Origin: Lineus longissimus
Taxonomy: Eukaryota; Nemertea; Pilidiophora; Heteronemertea; Lineidae
Length of the DNA: 60,000 nucleotides
Direction: 5' to 3'
Assembly: GCF_910592395.1 (NCBI RefSeq)
Contig: NC_088308.1
Span: forward strand, 20,167,501-20,227,500
Below are positions 40,001 through 55,000 of the stretch, one piece after another. The notes under the pieces are model-generated. The model was not told where the DNA came from. It searched no databases and saw only the letters and a list, made by a program, of their open reading frames with translations. The translations under genes were made by a program, and so were the position numbers. Numbering within the stretch: position 1 is the first letter of the stretch; each line of letters begins with the position of its first letter.

Positions 40001-43000
40001 GAATGAGAGAAATTAGAGATAAGACGAGTGTGAGATGACATGATGTTGCTGGTCATAATTGTTTAAGGTGTTTGAACAGTCTTGCTTTCTTCTAAGAAAC
40101 GATCCTTACATCCATCGATATAAAGTTGTTTCAAAGATTTTTTTCCTTTTGTGTGGGGTTAGTTTATGCTTTGAATAGGTCATTATGTTTTATTACAAGT
40201 AGGCTGTTTGAAGTATAGATTTATCATATTCATTTATCTTTAAAGAAGTTATCGAGATAAACCCCGATATAAACTAGTTATTAGTAATGCACACGTTTTG
40301 AACATGGATTGATAGACTGCTGATAAAAAAATTGCCCTTTTTTCCAAGCCCCTATTGAAAAAGTTGTAATTATACCAAATTGTCTTTCAGTGTTGACTAG
40401 AAGTTTAGTTGATGAAATTATTTTAACTTATGGACAAACATTATCCATATCAAAACACCACAATATAACACCTTGATATTTATCATTTATAAAAATAATA
40501 TTCGGCTTTGTTTAAATACAGTAGAGAAACAAAGTCTTAATTTCTATAATACATCCAAATTCAGAGTGATATTGGTATGTTGAGTTTGATTTTACTTGCT
40601 TCTTATTCCTCTGATTACTGTAAGAAACAACTTTATTCCATTTCTTTCCGTCTGTTTAGTTGTTCATTGTTCAGTATGTGATGTTCTTTTATGAGCTGTT
40701 TGGAGGTGTCACTACATCACTAATCATAAAATGATAATAAAATAATAGCTGAAATTGGTAGTTCCAGTGGTGGATTGTTCCTGTGCTTTAACCATTGTAA
40801 CTGTGTCACAGTGACACTAATGACGAGCCATTACAGTTGCCATGAAATTGATAACTTCGTTACTTAGAAGATGATATTGGACATATTCTGTCTGTAAAAA
40901 TTTCGATCAATGTACTGTCACTACATTGATTGAAAAAGGTATTGGCATTGTTACGCAGGTCATTGATAAGATTGGAACTAATGCCACATTAAAATTTGTG
41001 CTTATTGATCATACGATGTGTATATGTGCCTATATGTTGTATTTTAATCAAAAGAATTCCTGGCTCCAAACAGACTCCTCTCTGTTTCCTATTACCTCAA
41101 ATTCCTTTAGCTTCTGTCCGTATTTGTGTCATTCATACTCCCAGATATTTCTAGAATCCCATCCAAACCGTAGTAGAAGCCATCTAATAATCATGTCACA
41201 TTGTCCATACAGATCACTGGGAAAGTCACTGCTGTAAAAAACAACTACGACTAAAATGTTTTAGTAGGTCTTCTATCTACCATTTTAAGAATATTCGCCT
41301 ATTTTCAAATTATACGAGTATATATAATCTTACCAATTGGATTCAATCTCCTTTCTTTGCAAGTCTATTTTCAAACTAGGCACATATTTTCCTACAGTGC
41401 CATGAAAGAGGCTTAGTGTTCTGCACAGCACCATCTTGATGTTCACTAACGCTGACTCCTGTAAGAAAAATAGCACTTTAATGTTTATTAGTAATAAATA
41501 GGTTTTGGTAGATAGAAGTCGTCCGACAGTTTTCAGTCCAATATATTTAATCTTTGTTACAACTGATGAGTAATCCTTGTCTTCAGTAACATAACATACG
41601 CAGCTGTAGTACTAGTAGTTGTATCCCCGATCAGATTATGCAGCATTATTCCAGCACATATCTTTTGCTCAGACAGATATTTCTTCCTGTTGCCTTATCG
41701 TTTAGGAAACATTCTTTCAATACAGGGCAAGAACCGGTTTATTATTATGTTAATGGTTACAGTCTTATAGTAATCTTTTTGAAAAACCACTTCTTTCCCT
41801 GCACAACTTATATGTCCATGTTATTCTTGAAAGTTAGAAAACCAATAACCAAATTTGAAGACTGGTTTTGAATATCATTACATATAGATTTGTTCCTTGA
41901 ACAAAACTTATTTTGTTTTTCTTTCTTATATATGTGCTGGGGTTTAGTGCTGGTTGATACAGTCACCCTTTCCCCGTGATCTCTCGTCATGCTTTGCTTT
42001 GCTCTGACATTACTGCTGTGTTACACCTGTAGGGGGCGCCGGGGGTTACTGGAGCACCTGGACTACCCGGACAAGATGGAAAGAATGGTCTAAAAGGCGA
42101 TCCTGGAATAAGGGTTAGTAGTCAAAGCAGGTACACAATGGAAAGAAACATGTGAAAGGCAGGGAATAGTTAATAGTATATAATAGGTAACTTTGGAGCC
42201 CTTTGCGAGTATCTGCCTATTATTTTTTCTAATTTTTGGCAGTGGTAATTTGAAATCTCAATTCCAATACTATGTTCACTCTGTACAAAGTTGGTTGATT
42301 ATTAGTTATTCGAGGCCTCTCAAATGGTTCATTTCCAGTTGTGGAGTTAAACTGTCTATCAGCAAAGTTGCTTATAAACTTAGAGTGGAGGTTCACAAGT
42401 AATGCTTTAAAAATCTTATTTGCTGAAGGAAGTATTGTTTTTATCAACATTGAGGGATGTCAATTTGTTGCATAGACAGTTTAACTGTGCTTTCCTTGTT
42501 CAGGAAAACACAATTATTATCTCATTATGCTGTTGACTTTTTGGAAACTAGTAATCTTGTATGATGTACATAAACGATACATTGAACCAAACACTGCATC
42601 CACAAATCAACAAAACGCCTTCTCCATCAGTAGTCATTTGAAATTAGAATTTTGTGATTTTCAACTGAGAATTATGTTTTTCAATTGAAATTCGTCTTTT
42701 TCCAATTTCAAAGGAGCGCTGACCAATATGAAAATTTGCTGCCCAACCCAACCCCGTAGTTAAGTGTATAACTAATCAATATAACACAAATATGTACATC
42801 TATACACGATTAGTATTTTCCAGTATGATTTTCAGTAGTTGAGCTGTATAGTACATGTATGCATATTCTATAAAATTTTAGTGAAACTGAATTGTTTTCC
42901 TTTTCACCTTAACCTGTGGGATATTGTCTCGTGCGTAAATTATCCTATTCAGCTATTGGTCAAGTATGGCCAAAATGTTGAGCCCTGTGGAACTCCAAAT

Positions 43001-46000
43001 TATGTCTGATGCATTTAATAAGTTGGTGTAAATACTGAGTCTTGTGTGTGAATGCAGCAGTTGCCTTGATGCTTAACCCTTACACTTGATGTCCATGGCA
43101 TGCTAGCACATATGGACGAGGTTCCAGCTTCAGCTCTAGCAAAATAACAGCCACCTCATACCAAATCAGGTAAGTAGTAAAGTTCTTTCACCAAAAATGT
43201 CCGAATCATCGGTACTTGCACGTACTGATTATTCTGGTACATTCTTGAAGAAAGGAACTTTGCAATGCTGTACATGATGTGGAGACACCTGCACTGTGAT
43301 TATCCGTTGTTATTGGTAAGAAGACTACAGGCTTACGGGTGTGAGTCTAGGATGGTATCAGGTGCACCATGTTACCAGTATTATTTTGGAATTTTTGTTA
43401 AAATGATCTTTTGAGGTTTAAAATATGAGAAATTCTGTTGTCCATCACCTACAGGTATATCTCTTACAGTTTAGTTAATTTGGATTTTGTGGTGAACAGA
43501 GGGAAATATAAAGCTTTACTTCTTTCAAGTCCGGTAACATAACAATTACATCGAACTTTCCGATGCATAATAATTGTTTAAGAAATTTCCATCCTTGATT
43601 GCATTGCAACCAGGGTTGGAGCTGACAGTTGAGGAAATATGATCTGATCAGTTATTGATGTGTGTGATGATGTGCATGATTGATAGTGCTAATACTGTAA
43701 TACATTGGAATGGATTGTGTACATAGTGCAATATTAATAATAGAATAGTAGAATGCTTAACTGTAAATTGTAAGTGAACATAATAGTGTGTCAGAAAGTT
43801 TTTCAGTGTTGAAACATGTTTGTGGGTTGTGATATGTTGAGAAAAAGAAACTCCATATTCCTGCATTAATGCCAACTAAGAAGATTTTGTATTTCAGCAT
43901 TGCCTGGAGTAGTAATTATAATTCAAGCACCCACAAGCAAACAAAATTGATGGACAAAGTCTTGTATTTAGTATCTACATGTGGCCCCCCAGTGGATGGT
44001 ACATCTGAGCTGTTAGAAAAACGTTTTACTGGTATCTTGAGGGCATTCCGAAACAAAAAGTTGCACGGATTGTCAAAACTTGTCTGGGTAATGCTCCTGC
44101 TACACAAATTGGTGCACATGCAAACCAAATTATGACATTTAAAATGTTAATTTTCCTTGTTACAAAGAGGCATTTGGCATTGTATTTGTAGCCATAGGGC
44201 TTCCATTTTCAATCTTATTTCAGCGATATCCATCAATTTTGTTTGTAATGTTTCAATGCTAATTAACTTGGCATATTTGAAAGCATTAGGCTACTCTCTT
44301 GTGTATGGTATCTTTCTATGCTTTGCTGTCTTGCACCATAACACTTGGCATCTGCTTACAGGGTCCTCCCGGTCCCCCTGGCCCACCAGGTTTCGAAGGA
44401 AAATTAGGACCAACGGTAGGTGATTGTCTTGGGTCAGCCATTTGTGTCAGTCCCATGAGGATCTCGTCAAACTGATAATGACAGTCGTGTTAATTTTCGG
44501 ATTAGCGCTTCATGGTTGTCCGTCACCAGTAAGGAACGATGGACGTGAAGATTACTGTCAGCCCTGTTGTGAAGTGCTCTATAAGTGTTGTTTTTGGCAA
44601 CCAGTGTCTGTCATTAAATTTTACTCGGGATTGCAATCAAAACAATTAAATAGCTATTCTAGTCATAAGTCAGTTTTATGGAAAAGGTAAGCATTAGACA
44701 TGCAGGTGTTACAGTCTATACTTTCATACACACGGAAAGATTGCTGATGTCGAAATTATCTGTCACACATTATCGCTGATTTATCTTTAGAAATGACACG
44801 TAAATGTCATTTAAGATCAACATGTTCCAGTTGCAACTTCGACAATACATTTGTAACTTTCACAGAAACATTTGCTTATATGAAGTAATATTGATTGTTT
44901 ATGAATTTCAAAAACGTTCGGGTACCCTGTTTCAAGTAATGGTGTCAAACGAAGGTGGAATACTGTTTTTACTTCACAAAACACTTTAAAGTTATGATTG
45001 CACCCAGTAATTAGGTTGAGAGTACACTTTAACTTTCAGCACTCCAGAATTATGATGACTCCGCAAAACATTTGCAAATTCTGACTGCTCCAAATAATTG
45101 TGTTGATAGTACGCTTATTTTCTTTCTAACATCACAAAATGCTTGGTGGGTATGACGCTCCAAGTATTGGGGTTGATAGTAACGCTATTTTCTTTATGAT
45201 TTCAAACTGTCGATTTATAATTGTACCTAGTAATAGGGTTGCTTCACAAAACGTCTGCAAAGAATTCGGAGTTATTTCTTGTTATCATGATTGGGTAGAA
45301 TTGTTTAAATCGTTAAAATCATATAAAATACATACATGTTTATACTTTTGCAAATACATACATTATACACTTCAAAATCTTGATTGCTGTATTTGGTGGT
45401 GTATTAAAGCCACACAACACAACACATTTCAGTCACACTTTAGTTTCACTAAACTTTAGCAGTAGAAAATTTTTCAATTTTTTTAATAATCACACACTTT
45501 ACGTTTGGCAACATTGCATGTTAGAAGTTTTTACACCACCAATACTACAGTTTTCTTCAAAAGTAACATCCTATGTTTTATCTATACAGCACATGCAATT
45601 TTCTACAATTGCATCTGCAGTGCGAATCAGGATCTTTAAATCCATGTCCGCTCTTTCTGTACAGCTCGGATGAGTGTGACGCGTGTCTGCAAATGAGTTT
45701 GTAGAATGTAGGGCTGTGTGAAGGGATGTTTCTTCTGACCAGTAGGGCATCGATTTCTAAAATCCTGCCCAGCAGCTTTTTTGAATGATTCCGCCTACAG
45801 CATTCTCTTGATTTCTCCTTTTGAATAGGGTAAAGATGGTCTCATTGGACCTGAGGTAAGACTTGCATGAGGCGTGACAATACCATTGTGTTTTCTGCAT
45901 TCATCTTGATTTTGTTCAATATGCTTTTAGGAACAGAGGCGATTCTTGTCGTTAGTCATACCAGATTGAAATCATTTTCTTGGTTTTATAACAAGGGTGG

Positions 46001-49000
46001 TAGTTAATAGGAATTACACAAATCGTCATTGCTACGAGACTGAGTTGAGCTTGAATTGCTCTTCACCAGCTCCATCTATTGACGAAGACTTTTCTGTACA
46101 TTCATTTGGACAATGAATATGGATGACCAAGGTCTAGCTACGTCTGCACCAAGAATGTGTTTGTTCAACGTATTATATCATCAAGCTAATTCAGTCTAAA
46201 TAGGAGACCCAACGATCAAATTAAAATCCTTTGGCATGGTGGCTAGTAAATTGAAAGACAGTATCTACCGGTACGTCTTTGGACGTTCAGCTACAGACCT
46301 AGAAAATACTTCCAGGAATGTCAAATTCAAGTTATTTGTCGAAGAATATGATACTCTGAGCGCTGGAAAGCCTTTCTTGTGCATTGTTATAGCTAGATGG
46401 GGACGATTTTGTGTGACTCTTGGGTCTGATAAATTGTACCCATAACTTTTCTATAATCCTGCCTGGTTAATAGCTGTTCAGAATCTAAGTGAACACTGCT
46501 TTCAATTTACACAAAAATTGCCCTCAGTTCATTTAGATAATGTTCGAATTTATCGTACTAAAGGGGTGATTTGTAAGTTACTTGGCTTATTAATTACTGC
46601 TGTCTAAAATGAAAAAGACGAAGGTTGATTTGCTTCGATTTGCAAGTCTTGTTCCTGGAGTGATCCAATCCATAAGTCAATATTTTGATGCTGTTGATAT
46701 AATAGAGAACAGAGCAGTAGTCCAAGTCTTTTATACACTCCCAGAAAAGCAAAGATATTTGCTAAATGTAGATTCAGCGTTAGAGAAGTTTGTGTAAAGT
46801 CTCAAAAACTATTGGTGTAGATACGCCGGGCCATCCTCGACTATCCAATAGATCTTATTTTCAGTTCATGAGAAGTTGTAGTATCTGAATAATTTTTCCA
46901 CTGACATGTTGTAGAAATATTGAATAAATGAGTGGGTATCCTAATTTTTGTACATGAAAATGCATTAGTCAGTTGTTTTTTTTTTACTTTGAATTCATAA
47001 ATCTGTTGTTCAGTTCAATACGTTAAGTAGAGTTCTTAAATCTTATAATTAAAATTAAACTTCCCCTGTGTAAATACTTTATTTCGTTTTTTTTAATACC
47101 CCTTCTTCATCACTCAAATTACCCATTTTGAAATGTTGATTGGACTGAATACAAAAGTTTGAAAAGTTGGAAGTTTCCCTGTACATAATTTAATGCTAAT
47201 GTCCCCTCATCAAGAAATAAATTCTTAGTGATACCACAATAGCATCAAATACCAACACAGGGACTCGCCCTATATATTTTCTGGTTATAGTAATGTTATT
47301 CAACTGTTAGTCTTTGGGAAAATATTTTAAGCTTTTTCAAATGCTTATTGTATCTAAATCTGTTGGTGATGTCAATCAATAATAATATGTTAGCCTCAAG
47401 TAAAATTTTGTTCTAAACTAGGGCCCAGTGGGACCAAAAGGAGAAGTTGGGGATTTGGTTTGTTGTTTGCTCTTCTTAAGCATGTCGTCTCCTTGTTTAG
47501 CATGCCACAAATCGTTTGTCACAGAATAATTTCCAAGCATTAGACAACTGTTTCCCTCAAGCATTCACTTGGAAGACATTCAGTTATTGCTCATAACCAT
47601 TTAGAATGAACTTAAATCTGCAACTTACCTTAATGTTATTCCTGATCCTTTTTATCTATTGGTGTATTGGACTACTGGATACATGTATGAATGAAAAGAG
47701 TTGACTTTCAACTGACCTTTTTGAGAAAGAATAAGGAGATATCATGAAGCTTGTTGTTGTGTCTTCCATACCTGCTCTCAACTGTGGAGTTGGGTTGGAA
47801 TACGCTGGAAATCCTCTAACTAATCCTCAGACATTAAATTTTTGGATTTGAGCTTGCATGACCCATTACTGTCCTCGGTCCAGTAATTTTTCCCCAAAAA
47901 CTCCAAAAGATTTGCCTTTGAGCTTTTCTTTTCCTGACGCGAAGATACAGCTTTGATTTTCACTGGAATTTGGATTGTCAAAACTGTGTGCAATAATGTA
48001 CCTTGGTACGCGGCGCCTTTTGTTCAATAAATGAATAAATAAATACACAGGAATTGTCATCATAATCCCATGGCCAAGTCTCAAAGTACTGCATTATTTT
48101 CCTAGATACATGTGAGGTACTATTGCCTTGTACTTTTGCTTTCATCTCATTTTGAATATAATATAAACTGAAACCTTCCCCTTTTGACCCAGCACCAAGA
48201 GGCTGCACATGACCTAATTTACATGCCATGACGCACCCCATCGAAAATCTGTTTCCTGCTCTAATTCGACATCTTGATATCGTCAAGAATAGTTTGGCAT
48301 GATCCTTAATACCATTGTCAATGCGATGCCACCACTTTATTGCGATCCTTTATCAGAAATATAATGCTTGAGTGATAAAGTATCACTCCCTCAGAAATTG
48401 ATGAATTAATTTTGCTAACTAAGATAAATGTTTAAATGAAATCAATCATATTACTAATGGTTACTGAAAACAATGTTAATCGCAGCATTAATAGTTCTCA
48501 TGATATTGCAGTAAAATAACTTCGTTGTCCTGGCACCACGAATTGTGATATTATAAAGACTTAATGTAATTAATTGATTAATGACATTGGATGATGTGAA
48601 AAAAGATTAGTAAATGTTTACTTTAGTTTTGTGTTGAAACTAATAGAAAGTGTAAAATGTACATAAAGTTTTCAGTGAAATCATTATCCTGTCTTAATTC
48701 AAATACTTACCATCACTTTTGGCTGGAATGACAGCTTCCGTCAAAAGAAGGCAAAAAGTTATTAATAGTTTCTTTTTGCAGGGGCCCAGAGGCAGAAGAG
48801 GTAAAAAAGGACCAAAAGGAGATAAGGGAGATCAGGTGAGAATATCACTTTTTATTGACTGCCATATATTTTGTTAAGAAAGATCTATTGAGGTTCTTAC
48901 AGGTGGATTTCTCACACAAGTGTCCAATTTGGTTCTCTAAATTAGTTTCTGTAAGGATCTCACCCAGGAAATCTCAAGCAAACATGAAAAGATGTTTGGT

Positions 49001-52000
49001 TCCCATGTGATGTTATTTCATATCAAAGCAGAATGAATATTATGGAACAAAGTCTACAGATCCCTAGAATTTGCATTTGCTGTGGATAAATAGGCTTTAC
49101 AGCATTCAGTGCACACTGGTTTTAGGCTTGAGTATTGAATTACCAAATTAAGTGAAATTAAATTGAATGATCACTTTTTTAAATTTTATGTTTTGCCAGC
49201 AGTAGAATTTCTTTCATGTTGTCAATTTCTTCAAGTATGAGGAGTGCTTTATGTTGATATGTATACATGCATTGTTTACCCCCTAACTGATGATATTTCT
49301 GCTGACAGGGCATTCCTGGTTTAGATGCACCATGTCCGTTAGGTGCTGATGGCCTTCCCTTACAGGGCTGCGGGTGGAGGGCGCCACCGGTAAATGTCAT
49401 CTCTGTACTCTGCATGGTGTTTGGCATGCAGATATATCAGTCTCCACTTGACAGAACCATCTCTCTGCTCCTTACATCTCTGTAGAATACTGCAGAGTTT
49501 GTGGAGTACAGTGGTGTTGGATGTCTGCACTAGAGATTGACAAATATAATCAATAATAAAACGATTTCTCAATTTTCAGACAAAATTATATCTTTCTTTT
49601 ATTAACCATTATTTCATCCCTATCCATGCCCCTTGTTGGTCCATATCCAAGCTTTTATCCTGAAGGTAAGTGTTAACCATTGCGCGACCATTGTTGTCTA
49701 ATCACTGTTACCATTTTCCTTTGTGAGGGGTAAGCTGCAAATGAAACTGCTACATTAAAGGGTCAAACAACTATTCTTTAAATGTTTTGTATTTCATACG
49801 CCAATACAATTGGGTAGAGGAATAACTAAACTAGTATTTGGGAGAAGTAACATAAGATTTTAAAGTTTTAACTTTTACAGGGAAATTTGTCATTTCCTAT
49901 TCTTAGAAGGTATCAGTATCGTACTAGATAATATCAACTTGATAATATGTTTTAATGACATATGTCCCTGGCCTGTGATTCAGGCGGCCTCAAGTTCATT
50001 TTCTGCTTGCCTTCTTGTCATGTTGCCGTTCTAGGTCCTTGGCTACATTTTCCGCCCTTTGGGTGATGTTTCGTCCCTCAGAATACCCTACACCAAAATT
50101 CTTCCTTCGGCAGATAATGTTCCAACAATATCATTCCATCTGGCTACCAGTGTTTTGTCCCCTCCTAGTGTCCAGCTCTGGCTAATTAAGACACATGTCG
50201 TAAGTAAGGAAAAGGGAGGAAAGTGAACTAAAAAAAGGTTTTGAAATTTGTCTCAGAGATGATTCAATGACTTTCCTGACTAACTTCAGCTATAGATGTG
50301 TCTAGAGACCACTAAAGCCATGTAATGCAAGAAATATGTTGCTCCTTCGTGTGCCTTTCCTACTAAACTAAAGTCACCTATAACAGGAGAAGGTTTTCTC
50401 AACTTTAAACTTGAGAAAGACATGTATTCCGAAGTCCATATTTCAGTTAGTTCTCAGTAGGTTGTCGTGTATCGTACATCATTTCGAAGTGAAGTGTTTG
50501 AGAAATAATCCCGAAGTAGTAACTCTTTTTCAAAACTTTAGCACATGTGTCTGAATTAACTATGAGCTGGTCAAATTTTCCAACATGATCCATACAATCT
50601 GGCTATACCGGTGTTTTACCCTAATGAAGGATGTGAAGATGTCTGAGCCTTTTAAAAAAGATGGATATCTATATAGTGCATGGACTCTTTTCTCGAAAAG
50701 TTCCCAATTGTAAATCACGGGATAACCAAATTCAGCTGTTTTAAGATTGGGTAAGGATTGCTTTGTGAATTTAGCTCTATGTGTTCGGGTATGCAATGGA
50801 AAATCTTAAGTTATACAATATGGTAATTTACTATAAAAGTTTTCATTACATCAAATAATTTCGAGCTTATATAGAAGGTAGTGTTTCATCATGACACTGC
50901 CTGTGCCCTGGAATATTAAATCTGAATTACAGCCAGTGACTCGGAGGTCAGAAAAAATAATCAATACTGCGTCAAATCTGTGAGACCTGCCCGAACACGC
51001 GGTGTTAATTTCATTCTCACGCACCCTTTAAGTTTCAGCACATTTGTAAAGCACCTGCTGCGCCTTACACCTACGTCCAGCACCCTCCACAGCGTACTAG
51101 AATGCATACAGCGAAAATGATTTTTTAAATAACTTGAAGCGAAGTTTTCAGACATTTTTGCTCCTTTAAATGCTATCAAAATTTTTCAAAATACTCCAAA
51201 AACCTTTATAATCCACTTTCAAACTTGCCTGAAACATTATCGTCCATGACAAACTTTAAATAAATTACAAGTTACGAGTTCAGTGTATTTTCGATACAGT
51301 GTATTAATCTAAAACTATCAATAAACTTATTGGTATTATATAAAAAGTAATTTTGAGCTTAGCATTGGTAGTAATTATAAAGTAATTGAATTGGTATAAT
51401 GCTGCAGCGTATTTTAAAACTTCATTTAAAATTGTTTGTCAATGTGATATTTAGCTATTTGCTGAAATGAGGTGGAATGAAAGTTTAAATAGAAAAGTCA
51501 ATCGAGGCACAGATAATAAAGAAGTTGATTTTGTAAAGCTTGGTTATTATAGAAAAGTATCTGCATTTTAATTTAAAAACCGTTTAATTGGGGGTTTTTT
51601 TCATTCTGAATTCCACCTCAGCTCACGATCCTGATCACTTGGAGATATAATTTGCTTGTCACATTCGTACATGTAGCCAACGTAGATAACGTTCATTACC
51701 CCATTGTAAATAACATAATAAAAAAGTGTTTATTGGCGTTTAATAATTGTTTAACGCCAATAAACGATATTTATTATGATATTTACAATAATTATTGTAA
51801 AGTCATAAATATCATATTTTTGAATTTTAATATAATGGTAAATGTCTTTAGATTAACGGATATTCAGATATGGTGACTCTACAAGTATGACTTTTGTTTG
51901 ATTTTGTATTTTTGCGTTGTCTGTCCTTAAAAATTCGGAGTATCTGATAGTTATTTCGAACATTATTTTCCTCAACTCTCCTCTGATCAATATGTCCTTC

Positions 52001-55000
52001 TATCAACACGATTTGTTATTTGCTCGTTAGTGGTATTCACCTTGATTTTTAACTTGTGATTTAAAACCTTTTTGATTTGATTTATAATTTATGATGGTAA
52101 ATAATCTTAATCTTTAATATCGATACGTTAAAGTGTTACAATATATCAAATTGCCAATTGAATGCTGTGTTAAAGTGTAGTTGTGTGTTTGCAGCTGCAC
52201 ACTCCTGACCCCTGCATCACATGCTGCGGCTAACATCTCAGCTTTTCCCACTTATCTAGGGTTTTATACGGGAGGGTAAGATTGATCAACCTTGCCCGCT
52301 CGGTGAGGATGGTTACCCGATTAAAGGATGTCCATTTGTCACTTTACTTAAGGTAATATTGCACCAATGACTAACAAGCATGAATACTGTTTCGTTGAAG
52401 TTCAAAATGATCTGTCGCTTCAGTAATATTCAAAGAGTGCGACCTACTCGGTAAGAATCCAGACTTCATATCTGTCTTTGACTGATATTTGAGGATTCAT
52501 TGTGAACATTTTGGGCTTCTATTAGAACTGTTAGTGACCAGCAATAGTGACCAGCATGCCAATGTCAGGCTTAAAAAAATATGCCACCCAGCTGGTATGG
52601 AAAAACCAAAGCTCGTAAGTTGAGAGATGAACTATTCTTTCAATCTTAATTTTTATCATTGATGACCTGATACATGTAGGTGAAAAAGGGATGATTGATT
52701 CTGACTATCCATGAGGTATACCTAGTACGATGCACACATTTTACAGACATCAGCTAGATCAATCTGCAATAATCAATACAGTGATAGCTCCTGGGAACAA
52801 TTGCGAACCCAAATTCCTTTTCGCAAGTGTGGGTGCGCAGTATCTTTATCAAGCAATTCTTACTCTCTCTATCCTCAAAAAGGCTGTTGGGGATGTGGCA
52901 ATGGCTGATATGCCACCAAGAGAGTAGACACTATGTCTGTCTGTTGCCAACTATGGAACGTATGTCTGCCTCACTATCTTGTGACAGGTAGAGGTACGGC
53001 AATTTGATATGAGCAATGCATGCAGTGTGTTTCAGGAACGGTCACATAAATATAAGTGCCTGTTGATCAGATCACTAGAACTTCAGCCCTGTTCATGTTG
53101 TTTTTGTTCTTGTTTTTTTGTCTCGTACAATGGCTGACTGATCTTGGCTGAGTCTTCGTTCCAAGTATTGTCTCTTGATTTATTCTCGCAGAATTCTCAA
53201 CTTCATTTCATTTCCTACACTTTGATGATTCTTGAATTATCTATATTCTGAGTTTATTTCTGCATGAATTTTTGTTGCGGTTCTATTTGACAGTATCTTA
53301 CAGTTACAGTTGTTGGTTATTAACATCAGTTTTCTAAGGATTTCCTACTCGCTTGCAATGCCGTAGTCCTCCTAAAGTGGGATGAATCGAACATTTCTGA
53401 TCTGTTTGTGCAGATAACGTTTGCAACACAAATCCAAAGTTTCAAGGTTTTGTCTTGCAAACGTTTATTCATGAAGTAGATCATTGGATTGTTAGTTAGT
53501 GGGAGGAGAGGCCAAGGTCGATGAGCCTTCAGATTGCATTGCAAAAAACGTTGAATAATATTCATGTCTCATCACATCTAAAAAAAAACTTGAGCCTTTT
53601 CTAGCAATTAGTTACATTCGTTCTCCACTTCTACATATTGTATAGTTGTTTAGAAATTACTTTCTTCCCCCTTCACCATTCTTCATTATTCTGAAACCGT
53701 ACCCTCATTTCTCTACAATCCTGTCATTGAAAATGATGTCAGTTTTTTTCTCATCGAGTACAAACCCTCAGGACCATTTCAAATAACATAAGCTCTTCGT
53801 ATCTCGAGTACGACATCTCACATCTGTTTTGGATGTGGTAAGGTGTTTGGTGTTGCTGTGATATATATATAGCGGAGTTCGATCGCTATCCTTTCGAGGT
53901 ATCAGACAGTTCTTCTTAGATAGTTTGCTTGGATCACTTTCCCTACATCAAGCCAATGTCATTTGAGCTGTAAGAATTTGGTGAATAAAAACTAGCTCTA
54001 CTAGATAAAGTATTATTGCGATTGAATTATCTTTATATCAACCTATTCTATATTGCAGTATCGCACCAGGAAAAACTACTTATTTCTCTAAGATCGCACA
54101 TTTGATATGGCAAATGACTCACTGACAGTTGTTGGCTCACCCCTGGACTTTCATACAAAGTTTAAATGCTGAAATAGTTGAGCTATAGATCTCCAGCCAG
54201 TGTTGTAATGTGTTGTCCCTTAGTCTTTTGACCTGTAAACCTGGTGTTTTGATTCTGTATTCCATTGCTTCATACCTGGCAGTGTAACAGCTTTTAATTT
54301 ATGTTGAGCAGCTTGCTTTTCTTGATGGCGATTATAGAGGTTTCCAAACATAACCTTTAGGGCATCCATTGGTATCTAACCATTTACCTGGATGCCATGC
54401 AGTCCTTGTGGTCTTTGAAATCAAAGATTGATATCTTAGTCTGTGGTCAGTTTGTGTATTTAACAGAAAAAACGGACCTCTTCTAGTTTTTAAGTAGTGT
54501 TCAATATCCCTTTATATGGTTTCAGAGATCCTAACATTATGTTGAATTATCAGACCAGTTTTATCTTCATCAATATTATTAAATTTCATTCTAAAACGGG
54601 AGTAACTTTTCAACTACCGGTTCCTTTCAAACCACTATATTGAGACATATCCATTGTTTTGCTCCTGTTCGTTGTCAGTAAAATTGTCCAACATTTAATT
54701 CTTAATCGACCACATATATAACTCCTGTTGAACTTTAGATGTTTGATTAGGTTCGTAGAATTCAGAATTGCAATTGTTCTTTCTAAGAATGGCAAATTGT
54801 AAAATAGAAAATTGACTAATTGTTTGCTTCCTTTTTGGTCCAAAAATGACTCGATTTATTAAGTAAACTAATGATATCTTTTAGCTTATTCCATTGCGAA
54901 TGCCTCCTGCGAATGCGCGTGTCCCATCCTGACCTACCAGCTAGACACCCTTGCTTTTATGCGCTTCAGGCTTACATGCTTCTGTCTCGTGGTGTTGTGT

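Larger units (their letters stand above)
49390..52259 (+). other. Intron 34, with a possible alternative terminal exon and palindromes
   Basis: 2.9 kb. A segment at 49580-49665 with fair acceptor and perfect donor could extend module A to a stop (49661-49663). A palindrome cluster lies at 51728-51815. The rest is AT-rich and unrecognised. Confidence 0.55.

Noticed and set aside
46236-46797. Two open frames in intron 31 (69 and 62 codons) with protein-like composition
   Set aside because: No homology recognised, no splice signals, and lengths are within chance.
52681-52716. Segment after atgtag that reads like a collagen start ([11 protein letters not shown])
   Set aside because: It needs a phase-1 entry that no neighbouring exon supplies, and a TGA follows at once. 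The preceding tacatgtag word is common in this DNA.
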